The position numbers were made by a program, and so were the translations under genes. Positions 7,075 to 15,324 of a stretch of 34,252 bases of DNA are shown here, one piece after another. The DNA is taken from positions 1 through 34,252 of the forward strand of contig NZ_QRNF01000035.1 of NCBI RefSeq assembly GCF_003474435.1, read 5' to 3'. Position 1 is the first letter of the stretch, and each line of letters starts with the position of its first letter. The notes under the pieces were generated by a model. The model had not been told where the DNA came from. It saw only the letters and a list, made by a program, of their open reading frames with translations, and made no database searches. This DNA is from Ruminococcus sp. AF46-10NS (lineage in GTDB: Bacteria; Bacillota; Clostridia; Lachnospirales; Lachnospiraceae).

Positions 7075-8460
7075 ATGAAATTAAGAAAGCATATGATTTC
7101 CAGGGTGCTGCCCGACAGTATTGCCGAGGAGCTGGGGCTGGAACCGGGAGACAGACTGATATCTGTCAACGGACAGCCTGTGGAGGATGTCTTTGATTAC
7201 CGGTATCTTATGAATGAAGAGCTTGTCGTACTTCTGGTGGAGAAGCCTGACGGTGAGGAATGGGAGCTGGAAGTAGAGAAGGAATATGAGGAAGACCTTG
7301 GAATAGAATTTGAGAACGGGGGACTGATGGATGATTACCGCTCCTGTTCAAATAAGTGCATATTTTGCTTTATTGATCAGATGCCGCCTGATATGCGGGA
7401 GACGCTGTATTTTAAAGATGACGATTCCAGGCTTTCTTTTCTGCAGGGAAATTATGTGACACTTACCAATATGAGTGAGAGGGATATCGAACGTGTGATC
7501 CGGTATCATCTGGAGCCGATCAATATTTCGTTCCAGACCATGAATCCGGAACTCAGGTGCAAAATGCTGCATAACCGTTTTGCGGGAAAGGCTTTGGAGA
7601 AGGTAGATACCCTGTATAATGCAGGAATCACTATGAATGGCCAGATCGTACTGTGTAAGGGAGTAAATGACGGAGATGAGCTGGATCACAGCCTTGAGAA
7701 GCTTTCTGCTTATGCGCCGATCCTTCAGAGTGTTTCGGTTGTGCCAGTAGGACTTACGAAATACAGGAAAGGCTTGTATCCGCTGGAGCCTTTTAACAAA
7801 GAAGATGCAGAGGAGGTTTTGGAGCAGATCCACCGCTGGCAGAAGATCATGATGGAGAAGCACGGGATACACTTTATCCATGCTTCTGATGAATGGTATA
7901 TCCTGGCAGGCAGAGAACTTCCAGAGGAAGAAGAGTATGACGGCTATCTTCAGCTGGAGAATGGTGTGGGAATGTTGAGACTTCTGGAAACAGAGGTGAA
8001 AGAAACCCTGGAGGATCTGAAAGGAGATGGCCGTAAGGCGACAGGAACTGTTGCTACAGGTAAACTTGCAGCTCCGTTTATCAGCCATTATATAAAAGAA
8101 ATACAGAAGAAATTTCCCGATGTACAGATTCAGGTCAGAACAATTGAGAATCGCTTTTTCGGTGAGAAGATCACAGTATCCGGCCTGATCACAGGACAGG
8201 ATCTTAAAGAACAGCTTTCCGGGATCGAACTCGGAGAGAAACTTCTCATTCCATGCAGTATGCTGAAAGGTGATGAGGAGATATTTTTGGATGATATGAC
8301 GCTGGAAGAACTTTCTGATGCACTTGAAACAGAAATTGTAATTGTAGACACAGGAGGAAAGGATCTGGTAGAGGCTGTGATCAATCCTCCGGAACATAAA
8401 AAAACAAGAAGGAGACAGATTTATGAGCAAACCAGTAGTAGCGATAGTGGGAAGGCCTAA
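7075..8460 (+). CDS. DUF512 protein: PDZ-like, radical-SAM-like CxxxCxxC, DUF512
   Basis: This is a conserved Firmicute/cyanobacterial protein of unknown function. From the N-terminus it has a PDZ-like segment (about residues 5-60: [20 protein letters not shown]), then an Fe-S cysteine cluster C-x3-C-x2-C (CSNKCIFCF, about residue 92 onward) in a TIM-barrel-like radical SAM region ([18 protein letters not shown]). The C-terminal DUF512 region follows ([24 protein letters not shown]). The start at 7075 is preferred over the adjacent ATG at 7072 because it gives better spacing from AGGGAG. It overlaps der by 38 nt and shares its operon, as is common in clostridia, hinting at a link with ribosome or translation quality control (inference). 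Confidence 0.9.
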   Translation: MKLRKHMISRVLPDSIAEELGLEPGDRLISVNGQPVEDVFDYRYLMNEELVVLLVEKPDGEEWELEVEKEYEEDLGIEFENGGLMDDYRSCSNKCIFCFIDQMPPDMRETLYFKDDDSRLSFLQGNYVTLTNMSERDIERVIRYHLEPINISFQTMNPELRCKMLHNRFAGKALEKVDTLYNAGITMNGQIVLCKGVNDGDELDHSLEKLSAYAPILQSVSVVPVGLTKYRKGLYPLEPFNKEDAEEVLEQIHRWQKIMMEKHGIHFIHASDEWYILAGRELPEEEEYDGYLQLENGVGMLRLLETEVKETLEDLKGDGRKATGTVATGKLAAPFISHYIKEIQKKFPDVQIQVRTIENRFFGEKITVSGLITGQDLKEQLSGIELGEKLLIPCSMLKGDEEIFLDDMTLEELSDALETEIVIVDTGGKDLVEAVINPPEHKKTRRRQIYEQTSSSDSGKA

Positions 8461-9747
8461 TGTAGGTAAATCCACTTTATTTAACGCTCTGGCAGGTGAT
8501 AATATTTCCATAGTAAAGGATACACCAGGAGTAACACGTGACAGAATCTATGCAGATGTCACATGGCTTGACAGAACATTTACCCTGATCGATACAGGCG
8601 GTATCGAGCCGGACAGCAGTGATATCATCCTTTCCAGGATGAGGGAGCAGGCACAGATCGCCATTGATACAGCAGATGTGATCATTTTTATCACAGATGT
8701 GCGTCAGGGGCTTGTGGATTCCGATGCCAAAGTAGCAGATATGCTCCGCCGCAGCGGAAAGCCGGTACGCCTTGTGGTTAATAAGGTAGACAGCCATCAG
8801 AAATATATGATGGATGTCTATGAGTTCTATAATCTTGGAATCGGTGAGCCGATTCCGGTTTCAGCAGCTAACAGACAGGGACTTGGAGATATGCTGGATG
8901 AAGTGATCAGAGAATTCCCGGATAAGAGTGAGGAAGAAGATCAGGATGATATTCCGAAGATCGCCATTGTAGGTAAGCCTAATGTGGGTAAATCCTCCCT
9001 CATTAATAAACTTCTTGGTGAGGAGCGGGTGATTGTATCCAATATCGCAGGAACACACGTGATGCCATTGATACCAAGGTTACATGGAACCATAAGGATT
9101 ATGTATTTATCGATACAGCAGGACTTCGCCGTAAAGGCAAAGTAAAAGAAGAGATTGAGCGTTACAGCGTGATCCGTACAGTAACTGCAGTGGAGCGTGC
9201 AGATGTGGTAGTTGTTGTGATCGATGCTTCTGAGGGAGTTACAGAGCAGGATGCCAAGATCGCAGGTATCGCGCATGACAGGGGTAAGGGTATCATTGTA
9301 GCGGTAAATAAATGGGATGCCATTGAGAAGAACGACAAGACTATCTACAAGCATACAGAGAAGATCCGTCAGATCCTTTCCTTTATGCCATATGCCCAGA
9401 TTATTTTTATCTCTGCAAAAACAGGCCAGAGACTTCCGAAACTTTTTGAAAATATTGATATGGTCATTGAGAATCAGACACTTCGTGTTCAGACAGGTGT
9501 TCTCAACGAGATCCTTTCCGAGGCTGTAGCTTTGCAGCAGCCGCCGTCTGACAGAGGACGAAGACTGAAGATCTTCTATATGACTCAGGTTGCAGTAAAA
9601 CCGCCGACATTTGTTATCTTTGTAAATGACAAGGAACTTATGCATTTCTCCTATGTAAGATATCTGGAGAACAAGATCAGGGATGCTTTCGGATTTGCAG
9701 GAACTTCTCTGAAATTCATCATCCGCGAGCGCGGGGAAAAGGAATAA
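8423..9747 (+). pseudogene. der: GTPase Der (EngA), frame broken by an apparent 1-nt deletion
   Basis: Der has two tandem GTPase domains and a KH-like domain and is needed for 50S subunit assembly. Domain 1 ([26 protein letters not shown]) and the start of domain 2 (GKPNVGKSS) read in the first frame. Near 9051-9060 the protein should read [14 protein letters not shown] but shifts. The second frame resumes with [28 protein letters not shown] and continues with NKWD and the KH domain to a normal end. The span, 1325 nt, is one base short of 442 codons. Adding a C (GGAACC-ACACGT) or an A repairs it. Der is normally essential and both halves are well conserved, so sequencing error is likelier than a pseudogene. 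RBS GAAGGAGA. Confidence 0.92.
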
Positions 9748-9750
9748 GCT

Positions 9751-10397
9751 ATGGAACGTATTATTTGTCTTGTTATTGGTTATGTGTGCGGACTTTTTCA
9801 GACAGGCTATATTATAGGAAAGGTTCACAAGACAGATATCAGAGAACACGGCAGCGGAAACGCAGGAACTACCAATGCGTTTCGTACTTTCGGAAAAAAA
9901 GCGGGAGCACTTACCTGTTGGGAGACTGTCTGAAATGTGTGCTGGCGATCATGATTGTAAGGATTATTTATGGCGGTTCCATGAGCAGCATTCTTCCGCT
10001 TCTCACATTGTATGCGGCATTAGGATGTATCCTCGGACATAACTTCCCGATTTCCATGGAATTCCGCGGTGGCAAGGGAATCGCAGCTTCAGTTGGTATG
10101 ATCATTGCCTTTGACTGGCGGATCTTTCTTGTGTGTGCAGTGATCTTTTTTACACTGTTTTTTACAACGCATTATGTATCTTTATGTTCACTCAGTGCAT
10201 ACGCGGCAGCTTTTATCCTGGTCCTTGTTTTCGGACAAATGGGAAAATACGGGATGGATCAGCCACATACAATTGAACTGTATATTGTAATGGCGGTTCT
10301 TACAGGAATGGCATTTTACAGACACAGAGCAAATATTGGCAGACTTATCCATGGAACAGAGGGAAAAGTGTTTCTGAGCAGTAAGAATAAAAAATAA
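9751..10397 (+). pseudogene. plsY: Acyl-phosphate:glycerol-3-phosphate acyltransferase PlsY, frame broken by an apparent 1-nt deletion
   Basis: PlsY is a polytopic membrane enzyme that acylates glycerol 3-phosphate with acyl phosphate to make lysophosphatidate. The first frame encodes the N-terminal helix and signature HGSGNAGTTNAFRTFGKKAGALT. It then hits a stop at 9931-9933. The adjacent frame continues LLGDCLKCVLAIMIV, then the second motif GHNFPISMEFRGGKGIAAS and the third, FYRHRANIGRLIHGTE. The total span, 647 nt, is one base short of 216 codons. One extra C in TTACCTG (9911-9917) restores ALTLLGD. It starts 3 nt after the der stop and is followed by gpsA, which makes its substrate, so a functional gene with a sequence error is most likely. 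Confidence 0.92.
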
Positions 10398-10409
10398 GAG
10401 GTAAGATTT

Positions 10410-11420
10410 ATGGCAAAAATCAGCGTACTTGGTTCAGGAAGCTGGGGGATGGCTCTGGCTCTCCTTCTGCATAATAACGGCCATGAAGTACTTCTCTGGT
10501 CGGCACGGCCGGAAGATGCCCGGAAACTCCGGGAAAAAAGAGAAAATCCCAGTAGGCTTCCAGGTGTGGTGATTCCTGATAAGATTGAGATCATGACAGA
10601 CCTGGAACGTGCACTGCGGGACGCAGATGCAGCAGTGCTGGCTGTAGCTTCCCCGTATATCCGAAGCACAGCACATAAAATGGCGCCTTATGTCCGGGAA
10701 GGACAGAAGATCGTCAATGTGGCAAAGGGCATCGAAGAAAAAACTTTGAAAACACTTAGTGAAGTGATCGAAGAAGAGATTCCTCAGGGAGATGTGGCTG
10801 TTCTTTCGGGACCAAGTCATGCAGAGGAAGTTGGCAAGGGAATTCCTACAACCTGTGTTGTGAGTGCACATACAAGAGAAACGGCAGATTATCTTCAGAG
10901 TATTTTTATGAGCCCGGTATTCCGGGTGTATACAACACCGGATATTCTCGGAGTGGAACTTGGAGGAGCACTGAAAAATGTGATCGCTCTGGCGGCAGGC
11001 ACAGCAGATGGACTGGGATATGGAGACAACACCAAGGCTGCACTGATCACCAGAGGAATCACAGAAATCGCAAGGCTTGGAAAGAAAATGGGAGCACAAA
11101 TGGAAACTTTCTATGGACTTTCCGGGATTGGAGATCTGATCGTTACCTGTGCAAGCGTGCACAGCCGTAACCGAAAAGCAGGATATCTCATTGGACAGGG
11201 AAAGACAATGGAACAGGCCATGGACGAAGTTCAGATGGTTGTGGAAGGTGTTTACTCTGCAAGAGCTGCAAGAGAGCTTTCTGAGAAATATGAGGTGGAA
11301 ATGCCGATCATTACAGAAGTGAATAAAGTGCTTTTTGAAAAGAAACCGGCAGCAGAAGCAGTTATGGATCTGATGCTGCGGGATAAAAAAGTAGAAACAC
11401 CAATGCTTCCATGGAAATAA
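10410..11420 (+). CDS. gpsA: Glycerol-3-phosphate dehydrogenase [NAD(P)+]
   Basis: GpsA reduces dihydroxyacetone phosphate to sn-glycerol 3-phosphate, the substrate of the neighbouring PlsY. It has 336 aa, the normal length. The Rossmann dinucleotide motif is at the N-terminus (VLGSGSWGMALA, residues 5-16). Family blocks follow: VNVAKGIEE, LSGPSHAEEV, the catalytic-Lys region GVELGGALKNVIALAAG, NTKAALITRG and FYGLSGIGDLIVTC. The RBS AGAGGTAAG lies 6 nt upstream. The gene starts 12 nt after plsY, consistent with a phospholipid precursor operon der-plsY-gpsA. Confidence 0.96.
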   Translation: MAKISVLGSGSWGMALALLLHNNGHEVLLWSARPEDARKLREKRENPSRLPGVVIPDKIEIMTDLERALRDADAAVLAVASPYIRSTAHKMAPYVREGQKIVNVAKGIEEKTLKTLSEVIEEEIPQGDVAVLSGPSHAEEVGKGIPTTCVVSAHTRETADYLQSIFMSPVFRVYTTPDILGVELGGALKNVIALAAGTADGLGYGDNTKAALITRGITEIARLGKKMGAQMETFYGLSGIGDLIVTCASVHSRNRKAGYLIGQGKTMEQAMDEVQMVVEGVYSARAARELSEKYEVEMPIITEVNKVLFEKKPAAEAVMDLMLRDKKVETPMLPWK

Positions 11421-11484
11421 ATATTTAACCAAATCAAGTAAATCCTCTGTGAGGTTGCGAAAAGTAATAAGCAGTGGGGACTTG

Positions 11485-11546
11485 CAAAAAAGGATATCTG
11501 GCAGGGCATATGACATAGTTTTGACCCTGTGCAGATATCCTTTTTT
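11485..11546. terminator. Bidirectional terminator between gpsA and the aldo/keto reductase
   Basis: A long hairpin pairs CAAAAAAGGATATCTG (11485-11500) plus CAGGG with CCCTG plus CAGATATCCTTTTTT (11532-11546). It has a T run on each strand and serves both convergent genes. Confidence 0.9.
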
Positions 11547-11581
11547 GGTTATTTACTGATCTGTTGCACTGTAGTGTTTCT

Positions 11582-12409
11582 TCAGAACTGAATATCCCTG
11601 AGATCTTTCGGAACATGAGAAGTGTGCAGATCCTCATTCAGAGTATCGATGATCGCCATATCTTCATCTTCAATATTAAAATCGAAGATGTTTCCGTTGC
11701 TTCGAATCCGTTCTGGATTAATAGATTTCGGAATTACGGAGATACCTTTCTGGATCGCCCAGCGAAGACCGATCTGTGCCGGTGTTCTGGCATATTTCGT
11801 GCCAAGAACACACATTACATCATTATCCAGATATGCACCTCTTGCCAGAGGAGCATACGCCTGAACCTGAATACCGAAAGCCCTGCAGTATTCGATCAGC
11901 TCAGAAGGATAGCATAACGGATGACATTCAATCTGATTTACAGCAGGGATAATGCCGGAAACTTTACGAAGTTCTTCCAGATGACGGATGTCAAAATTGC
12001 TGACACCGATACTGAGAGCACGCCCGGATTCCAGAATTGATTCCAGTTCTTTCCATGTGCTCAGATAACATCCGGGAACTGGCCAGTGGATCAGATAGAG
12101 ATCAACATAGCTGAGTTTCAGACGCTCAAGGCTACGGGAAAAAGCCCCCTGTATATCGCCAAGGCGCTGGGCTGTATTCCAGATTTTGCTTGTGATAAAA
12201 AGATCTTTGCGGGGAACGCCGCATTTGGCAATGGCACGTCCAACGCTTTCTTCGTTCTTATATACCGAGGCGGTGTCGATCATGCGGTATCCGGCGAAAA
12301 TCGCAGAAGTAACGGCAGCTTCGGCCTGTACGTCATCGGGCAGCTTATATACACCAAGCCCCAGGAGGGGCATTTCTCTGTCGTTGTTCAGAAAAACAGT
12401 TTCTCTCAA
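11582..12409 (-). CDS. Aldo/keto reductase (2,5-diketo-D-gluconate reductase-like)
   Basis: This is a 275-aa NAD(P)H-dependent cytosolic oxidoreductase with the AKR TIM barrel. The catalytic tetrad is visible: Asp and Tyr in IDTASVYKNEE, Lys in ITSKIWN and His in YLIHWPVPG. The nucleotide-binding C-terminal block is WAIQKGISVIPKSINPERIRSN. Sequence style fits the AKR5-like group that reduces methylglyoxal and small keto sugars, but the substrate cannot be deduced. Initiation is at TTG (12409), 8 nt after GGAGGA on the minus strand. The MRETVFLNND start matches the family, so TTG is credible. It is monocistronic and convergent with gpsA. Confidence 0.92.
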   Translation of the reverse strand: MRETVFLNNDREMPLLGLGVYKLPDDVQAEAAVTSAIFAGYRMIDTASVYKNEESVGRAIAKCGVPRKDLFITSKIWNTAQRLGDIQGAFSRSLERLKLSYVDLYLIHWPVPGCYLSTWKELESILESGRALSIGVSNFDIRHLEELRKVSGIIPAVNQIECHPLCYPSELIEYCRAFGIQVQAYAPLARGAYLDNDVMCVLGTKYARTPAQIGLRWAIQKGISVIPKSINPERIRSNGNIFDFNIEDEDMAIIDTLNEDLHTSHVPKDLRDIQF

Positions 12410-12450
12410 AATAATTCCTCCTTGTTTGCTCTGTCTCCCATGTTTTTGCT

Positions 12451-12480
12451 ATTATAGCACAAAAATATGAAAGAATCACA
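12451..12480 (-). promoter_or_regulatory. Promoter candidate for the aldo/keto reductase
   Basis: A perfect -10 box TATAAT reads on the minus strand at 12456-12451. The -35 region about 18 nt further upstream (TGTGAT, 12480-12475) is a weak match. The start codon is 42 nt downstream of the -10 box. Confidence 0.45.
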
Positions 12481-12661
12481 TCAAATATATTACAAAAGTG
12501 ATAAAGCTTACAGACAGAATAGGTACAAGTATAAGTAATAACTGATGGTTTGGAAAAACTAACTTCGTTAAAATAGAACAATCGGGTTAATTAGCTGTCA
12601 AAGTTTTTGAAAAAACGAGAAATAAGGGACTGAAAATTGGCTATTTTTTATAATAAATTCC
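12481..12661. other. AT-rich intergenic region without recognised gene
   Basis: This stretch separates two divergent promoters: that of the aldo/keto reductase and that of the acetogenesis island. I see no ORF, RNA gene or repeat, only short A/T-rich dyads such as GTTTTTGAAAAAAC near 12601-12615. Confidence 0.5.
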
Positions 12662-12690
12662 TTGATAATGAAAGGAAAAAGATGTATAAT
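12662..12690 (+). promoter_or_regulatory. Promoter at the head of the acetogenesis island
   Basis: TTGATA (12662-12667), a 17-nt spacer and TATAAT (12685-12690) form a strong sigma-A-type promoter 65 nt upstream of the His-rich protein gene. Confidence 0.8.
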
Positions 12691-12720
12691 GAATTTAATT
12701 GATAAATTCTTGTCATGAAC

Positions 12721-12739
12721 GTGCCCGCCATACGGGCAC
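12721..12739 (+). promoter_or_regulatory. GC-rich hairpin in the 5' leader of the His-rich gene
   Basis: The perfect stem GTGCCCG/CGGGCAC with a 5-nt loop CCATA ends 2 nt before the ribosome binding region (GGAAAGGGG). It stands out from its AT-rich surroundings. It may protect the mRNA 5' end or modulate ribosome access. There is no U tract, so it is not a terminator. Confidence 0.6.
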
Positions 12740-12754
12740 AGGAAAGGGGTATTT

Positions 12755-13147
12755 ATGCATTTAATCAAAGATGAGAATGGCAATCTTGTACAGCATGGCC
12801 ATGCTGACAGCCACGAACATACACATGAACATACACATGAAGATGGTATGACTCACAGCCATACACACAGTCATGCGGAAGGAGAGGGACATTGCCATAC
12901 ACACGGTGACGGACATTGCGGATCCTGCGAGTCCGGTGACTGCAAGAATGAGACAGTTGCACTTCTTACCTATATGCTGCAGCATAATGAGCATCATGCA
13001 GCAGAGCTTGATCAGATGGCTGATAATCTTAAGAAGCTCAATATGGATGCAGCTGCCAGGACGATCAAGGAGGCTGTATCTGATTTTCAGAAAGGCAATA
13101 TGAGACTGGGACTTGCCCTTACACTTGTTAAGGAAGAACTGAAATAA
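12755..13147 (+). CDS. His-rich, CooJ-like putative nickel-binding protein
   Basis: This 130-aa cytosolic protein (no signal peptide) has two parts. Residues 1-63 hold 16 histidines, mostly as H-T-H/H-S-H alternations, and four cysteines (C47, C55, C58, C63), which is a clear metal-binding tail. Residues 66-130 are predicted helical (LLTYMLQHNEHHAAELDQMADNLKKL). The architecture recalls CooJ, the His-tailed nickel chaperone of the Rhodospirillum CO dehydrogenase system, with the tail at the opposite end; no sequence homology is claimed. It is followed by cooT and then the CODH/ACS genes, which supports a role in storing or delivering nickel for CODH and ACS. Start: ATG after GGAAAGGGG, behind a strong promoter. 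Confidence 0.8.
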   Translation: MHLIKDENGNLVQHGHADSHEHTHEHTHEDGMTHSHTHSHAEGEGHCHTHGDGHCGSCESGDCKNETVALLTYMLQHNEHHAAELDQMADNLKKLNMDAAARTIKEAVSDFQKGNMRLGLALTLVKEELK

Positions 13148-13210
13148 ATTTGACAGAGTGATTTTGACAGCATAGCGGAAGACAAAAACCGCTAATTGGA
13201 GGAATTGAAT

Positions 13211-13393
13211 ATGTGTCTTGCAACTGTATATAAAGATGAAGATAATTCGGTGATTTTTAAAAATGTGAGCCGGATCGATGTAGATGGAAATAAGCTGATT
13301 CTTCGTGACATCATGGGAGATGAGCGCGTGGTAGAAGGCAGTATCCTTATGGTGGATCTTGCAAATAGTATCGTTAAACTACAGTGTGACTGA
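13211..13393 (+). CDS. cooT: CooT-family nickel-binding protein
   Basis: CooT proteins are very small nickel-binding proteins associated with CODH maturation. The 60-aa product begins Met-Cys (MCLATVYKDED), the family signature in which Cys2 is a nickel ligand. It then forms the short SH3-like beta fold (VSRIDVDGNKLILRDIMGDERVVEG ... VDLANSIVKL). The ATG at 13211 is chosen because GGAGG (13199-13203) is 7 nt upstream and because Cys2 must follow Met1; an upstream in-frame TTG at 13196 would bury Cys2. It lies directly after the His-rich gene, with a small hairpin (AGCGG/CCGCT) before its RBS. Confidence 0.88.
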   Translation: MCLATVYKDEDNSVIFKNVSRIDVDGNKLILRDIMGDERVVEGSILMVDLANSIVKLQCD

Positions 13394-13480
13394 TTTTTAC
13401 ACCAGATGACTGAAATGTGAAATGAGAAAATGATAAAAATCATTTCTATGATAAAAGGCTAAGACGTGGAGGAACGATCA

Positions 13481-14413
13481 ATGAAATTATCAGATGCAAT
13501 GAGAGAAAAAATGTTGCTTTCCTTTGAGCTTTTTCCACCAAAAACAGAAAAAGGCATGACAAATCTGCCGGGAACCATCGAGCATCTCATGAAGTACAAG
13601 CCAGAGTATATTTCCTGTACATACGGTGCAGGCGGAGGAAATGTCGGAGCCAACAGAGAAGTATGCCAGATGATCAGGAATGCAGGAACAATTCCTGTAA
13701 CACACTTCACAGTAATCAAGAATACAAAAGAAGGAATTAAAAAACAGCTTCAGCAGTATCTGGCTGAAGGTGTTGACCATATGCTTGCGCTTCGCGGTGA
13801 TATTCCACTTGGTGAGACAACAACATGCGGCGATTTTAATTATGCGACAGACCTTGTTAAATTTGTGCGTGATGAGTTCGGCGATGAGTTTGAGATCGCA
13901 GTAGCCGGTTCACCGGAAGGACACATCGCATGCCGCAGTCTGGATGCAGATATCGCTGTTTTAAGACAGAAACAGGATAACGGAGCTGACTACATTATGA
14001 CTCAGCTCTGCTGGGATATGGAGCAGTTTAAATACTGGCTGGACGCGATTCGTGAAGCTGGTGTTACAATGCCTGTGGATGTTGGAGTTATGCCGATTCT
14101 TGATCAGGCTGCCACCATCAATATGGCTCTTTCACGTAACGGTTGTGTAATGGACAGTGAGCTTTGCAGACTTATTTCCAGAAATTGGCTGTTCCCGAAT
14201 CCGTTCAACGCAAAAGATGCTGACGGAAAACCGTTTGATATGTTCTATGAGGACAAGCTTAAACGTTTTAAAGAAGAAGGAATTGAATATACTATCAGAC
14301 AGATTGATGAATATCGTGCACTTGGTGTTGACGGAATCCATCTTTATGCATTAAACAAGTGGAAGGATGTATCCGAGATCATTGACAGATCCGGACTTCG
14401 GACACTTATCTAA
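13481..14413 (+). CDS. metF: 5,10-methylenetetrahydrofolate reductase
   Basis: MetF reduces methylene-THF to methyl-THF, the last step of the methyl branch before transfer to the corrinoid protein. The 310-aa flavoprotein shows the FAD/folate barrel: the catalytic Glu in LSFELFPPK (residues 14-22), SCTYGAGGG, the LALRGDIP loop, a SPEGH block and ITQLCWD-like MTQLCWD. The ATG at 13481 follows GGAGG at 8 nt; the upstream GTG at 13466 overlaps that RBS and is rejected. No metV (small Fe-S partner of many acetogen MetFs) is present beside it. Its place between cooT and cooC1 ties it to the island. Confidence 0.93.
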   Translation: MKLSDAMREKMLLSFELFPPKTEKGMTNLPGTIEHLMKYKPEYISCTYGAGGGNVGANREVCQMIRNAGTIPVTHFTVIKNTKEGIKKQLQQYLAEGVDHMLALRGDIPLGETTTCGDFNYATDLVKFVRDEFGDEFEIAVAGSPEGHIACRSLDADIAVLRQKQDNGADYIMTQLCWDMEQFKYWLDAIREAGVTMPVDVGVMPILDQAATINMALSRNGCVMDSELCRLISRNWLFPNPFNAKDADGKPFDMFYEDKLKRFKEEGIEYTIRQIDEYRALGVDGIHLYALNKWKDVSEIIDRSGLRTLI

Positions 14414-14437
14414 TTATCAACAGAATAAATAAGAATT

Positions 14438-14519
14438 CCGGCACGATGCGGAGGTGTCAGAACAGTATCAGGCACCTCCCTTATGCGCCGGCATAACAGA
14501 TATTAAATCAGGAGGTGCC
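14438..14519 (+). promoter_or_regulatory. SD/anti-SD switch-like RNA leader of cooC1
   Basis: Three matching elements lie in a row: GGAGGTG (14450-14456), GGCACCTCC (14471-14479) and GGAGGTGCC (14511-14519). The last contains the Shine-Dalgarno of cooC1. The middle element can pair with the upstream copy (7 bp, reinforced by outer CCGGC/GCCGG arms at 14438-14442 and 14487-14491). It can instead pair with the SD copy (perfect 9 bp, enclosing a TATGC/GCATA hairpin). The two folds are mutually exclusive, one exposing and one hiding the ribosome site. What would tip the balance is unknown. Confidence 0.65.
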
Positions 14520-14525
14520 CGTTTT

Positions 14526-15296
14526 ATGGCACATGTTATTGCAGTCGCAGGAAAAGGCGGCGTTGGAAAAACTACATTATGCGGAATGCTGATCCAGTAT
14601 CTCTGCGAAAAGAAAAAAGGACCTGTACTGGCGGTAGATGCAGATGCCAATTCAAATTTGAACGAGGTTCTTGGCGTAGAAGTAGATACAACTCTTGGCG
14701 ATGTACGTGAGGAGATCGCACATGCTGAGATGACAGAGAAAAGCCCGATTCCAAAAGGAATGTCCAAGGCAGATTATGCAGAGGTACGTTTCGAGGATGC
14801 TCTTGCTGAGGAAGATGATTACGATCTTCTTGTGATGGGAAGAACACAGGGAAAAGGATGCTATTGCTTTGTAAACGGTCTGCTTCAGGCACAGCTTGCC
14901 AAATACCAGAAGAATTATCCATATATTGTTGTGGACAATGAAGCAGGAATGGAACATATCAGCAGAGGAATCCTTCCAAGTATGGAGACAGCGATTCTTG
15001 TAAGTGACTGTTCCAGAAGAGGAGTACAGGCAGTCGGAAGAATAGCAGAGCTTATTAAGGAATGTGATATGAAGCCTTCCAGAGTGGGTCTTATTATCAA
15101 TCGCGCACCAAAAGCAGAACTGAATTCCGGAATTCTTGAGGAGATCCGGAATCAGGGACTCGATCTGATCGGTGTGGTACCACAGGATGAAGCAGTTTAT
15201 GAATATGACTGCGATGGTAAACCAACCGTTACTCTTCCTGAGGACAATCCGATGAGAAAAGCAGCTTTTGAAATTTTTGATAAATTAGGTTTATAA
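14526..15296 (+). CDS. cooC: CooC-type ATPase, CODH nickel-insertion accessory protein (copy 1)
   Basis: CooC proteins are MinD-like P-loop ATPases that bind nickel at a dimer-interface CxC motif and load the CODH C-cluster. The 256-aa product has the deviant Walker A GKGGVGKTT (residues 9-17), the switch motif DADANSNLN (38-46) and C112-Y-C114, the same numbering as the nickel-binding cysteines of Carboxydothermus CooC1. VVDNEAGMEHISRG is the Walker B region. The start at 14526 is set by GGAGGTG 8 nt upstream; a GTG in frame at 14454 would run through the switch-like leader and is rejected. It lies directly upstream of acsA, fitting a role in CODH maturation. Confidence 0.94.
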   Translation: MAHVIAVAGKGGVGKTTLCGMLIQYLCEKKKGPVLAVDADANSNLNEVLGVEVDTTLGDVREEIAHAEMTEKSPIPKGMSKADYAEVRFEDALAEEDDYDLLVMGRTQGKGCYCFVNGLLQAQLAKYQKNYPYIVVDNEAGMEHISRGILPSMETAILVSDCSRRGVQAVGRIAELIKECDMKPSRVGLIINRAPKAELNSGILEEIRNQGLDLIGVVPQDEAVYEYDCDGKPTVTLPEDNPMRKAAFEIFDKLGL

Positions 15297-15324
15297 TTAA
15301 TATAAACCTTTTTTTAAAAAAGAG

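Noticed and set aside
7348..8511. Long minus-strand frame opposite the DUF512 gene
   Set aside because: Same reasoning: no RBS or domain, and the plus strand carries a coherent CxxxCxxC protein.
9045..9065. Programmed ribosomal frameshift in der
   Set aside because: No slippery heptamer or downstream pseudoknot is evident, Der is not known to be recoded, and the same kind of break recurs in plsY and fchA.
14454..14525. GTG start at 14454 adding 24 residues to CooC1
   Set aside because: Its SD would be directly adjacent with no spacing, the extra residues match nothing in CooC, and ATG 14526 has an ideal RBS.
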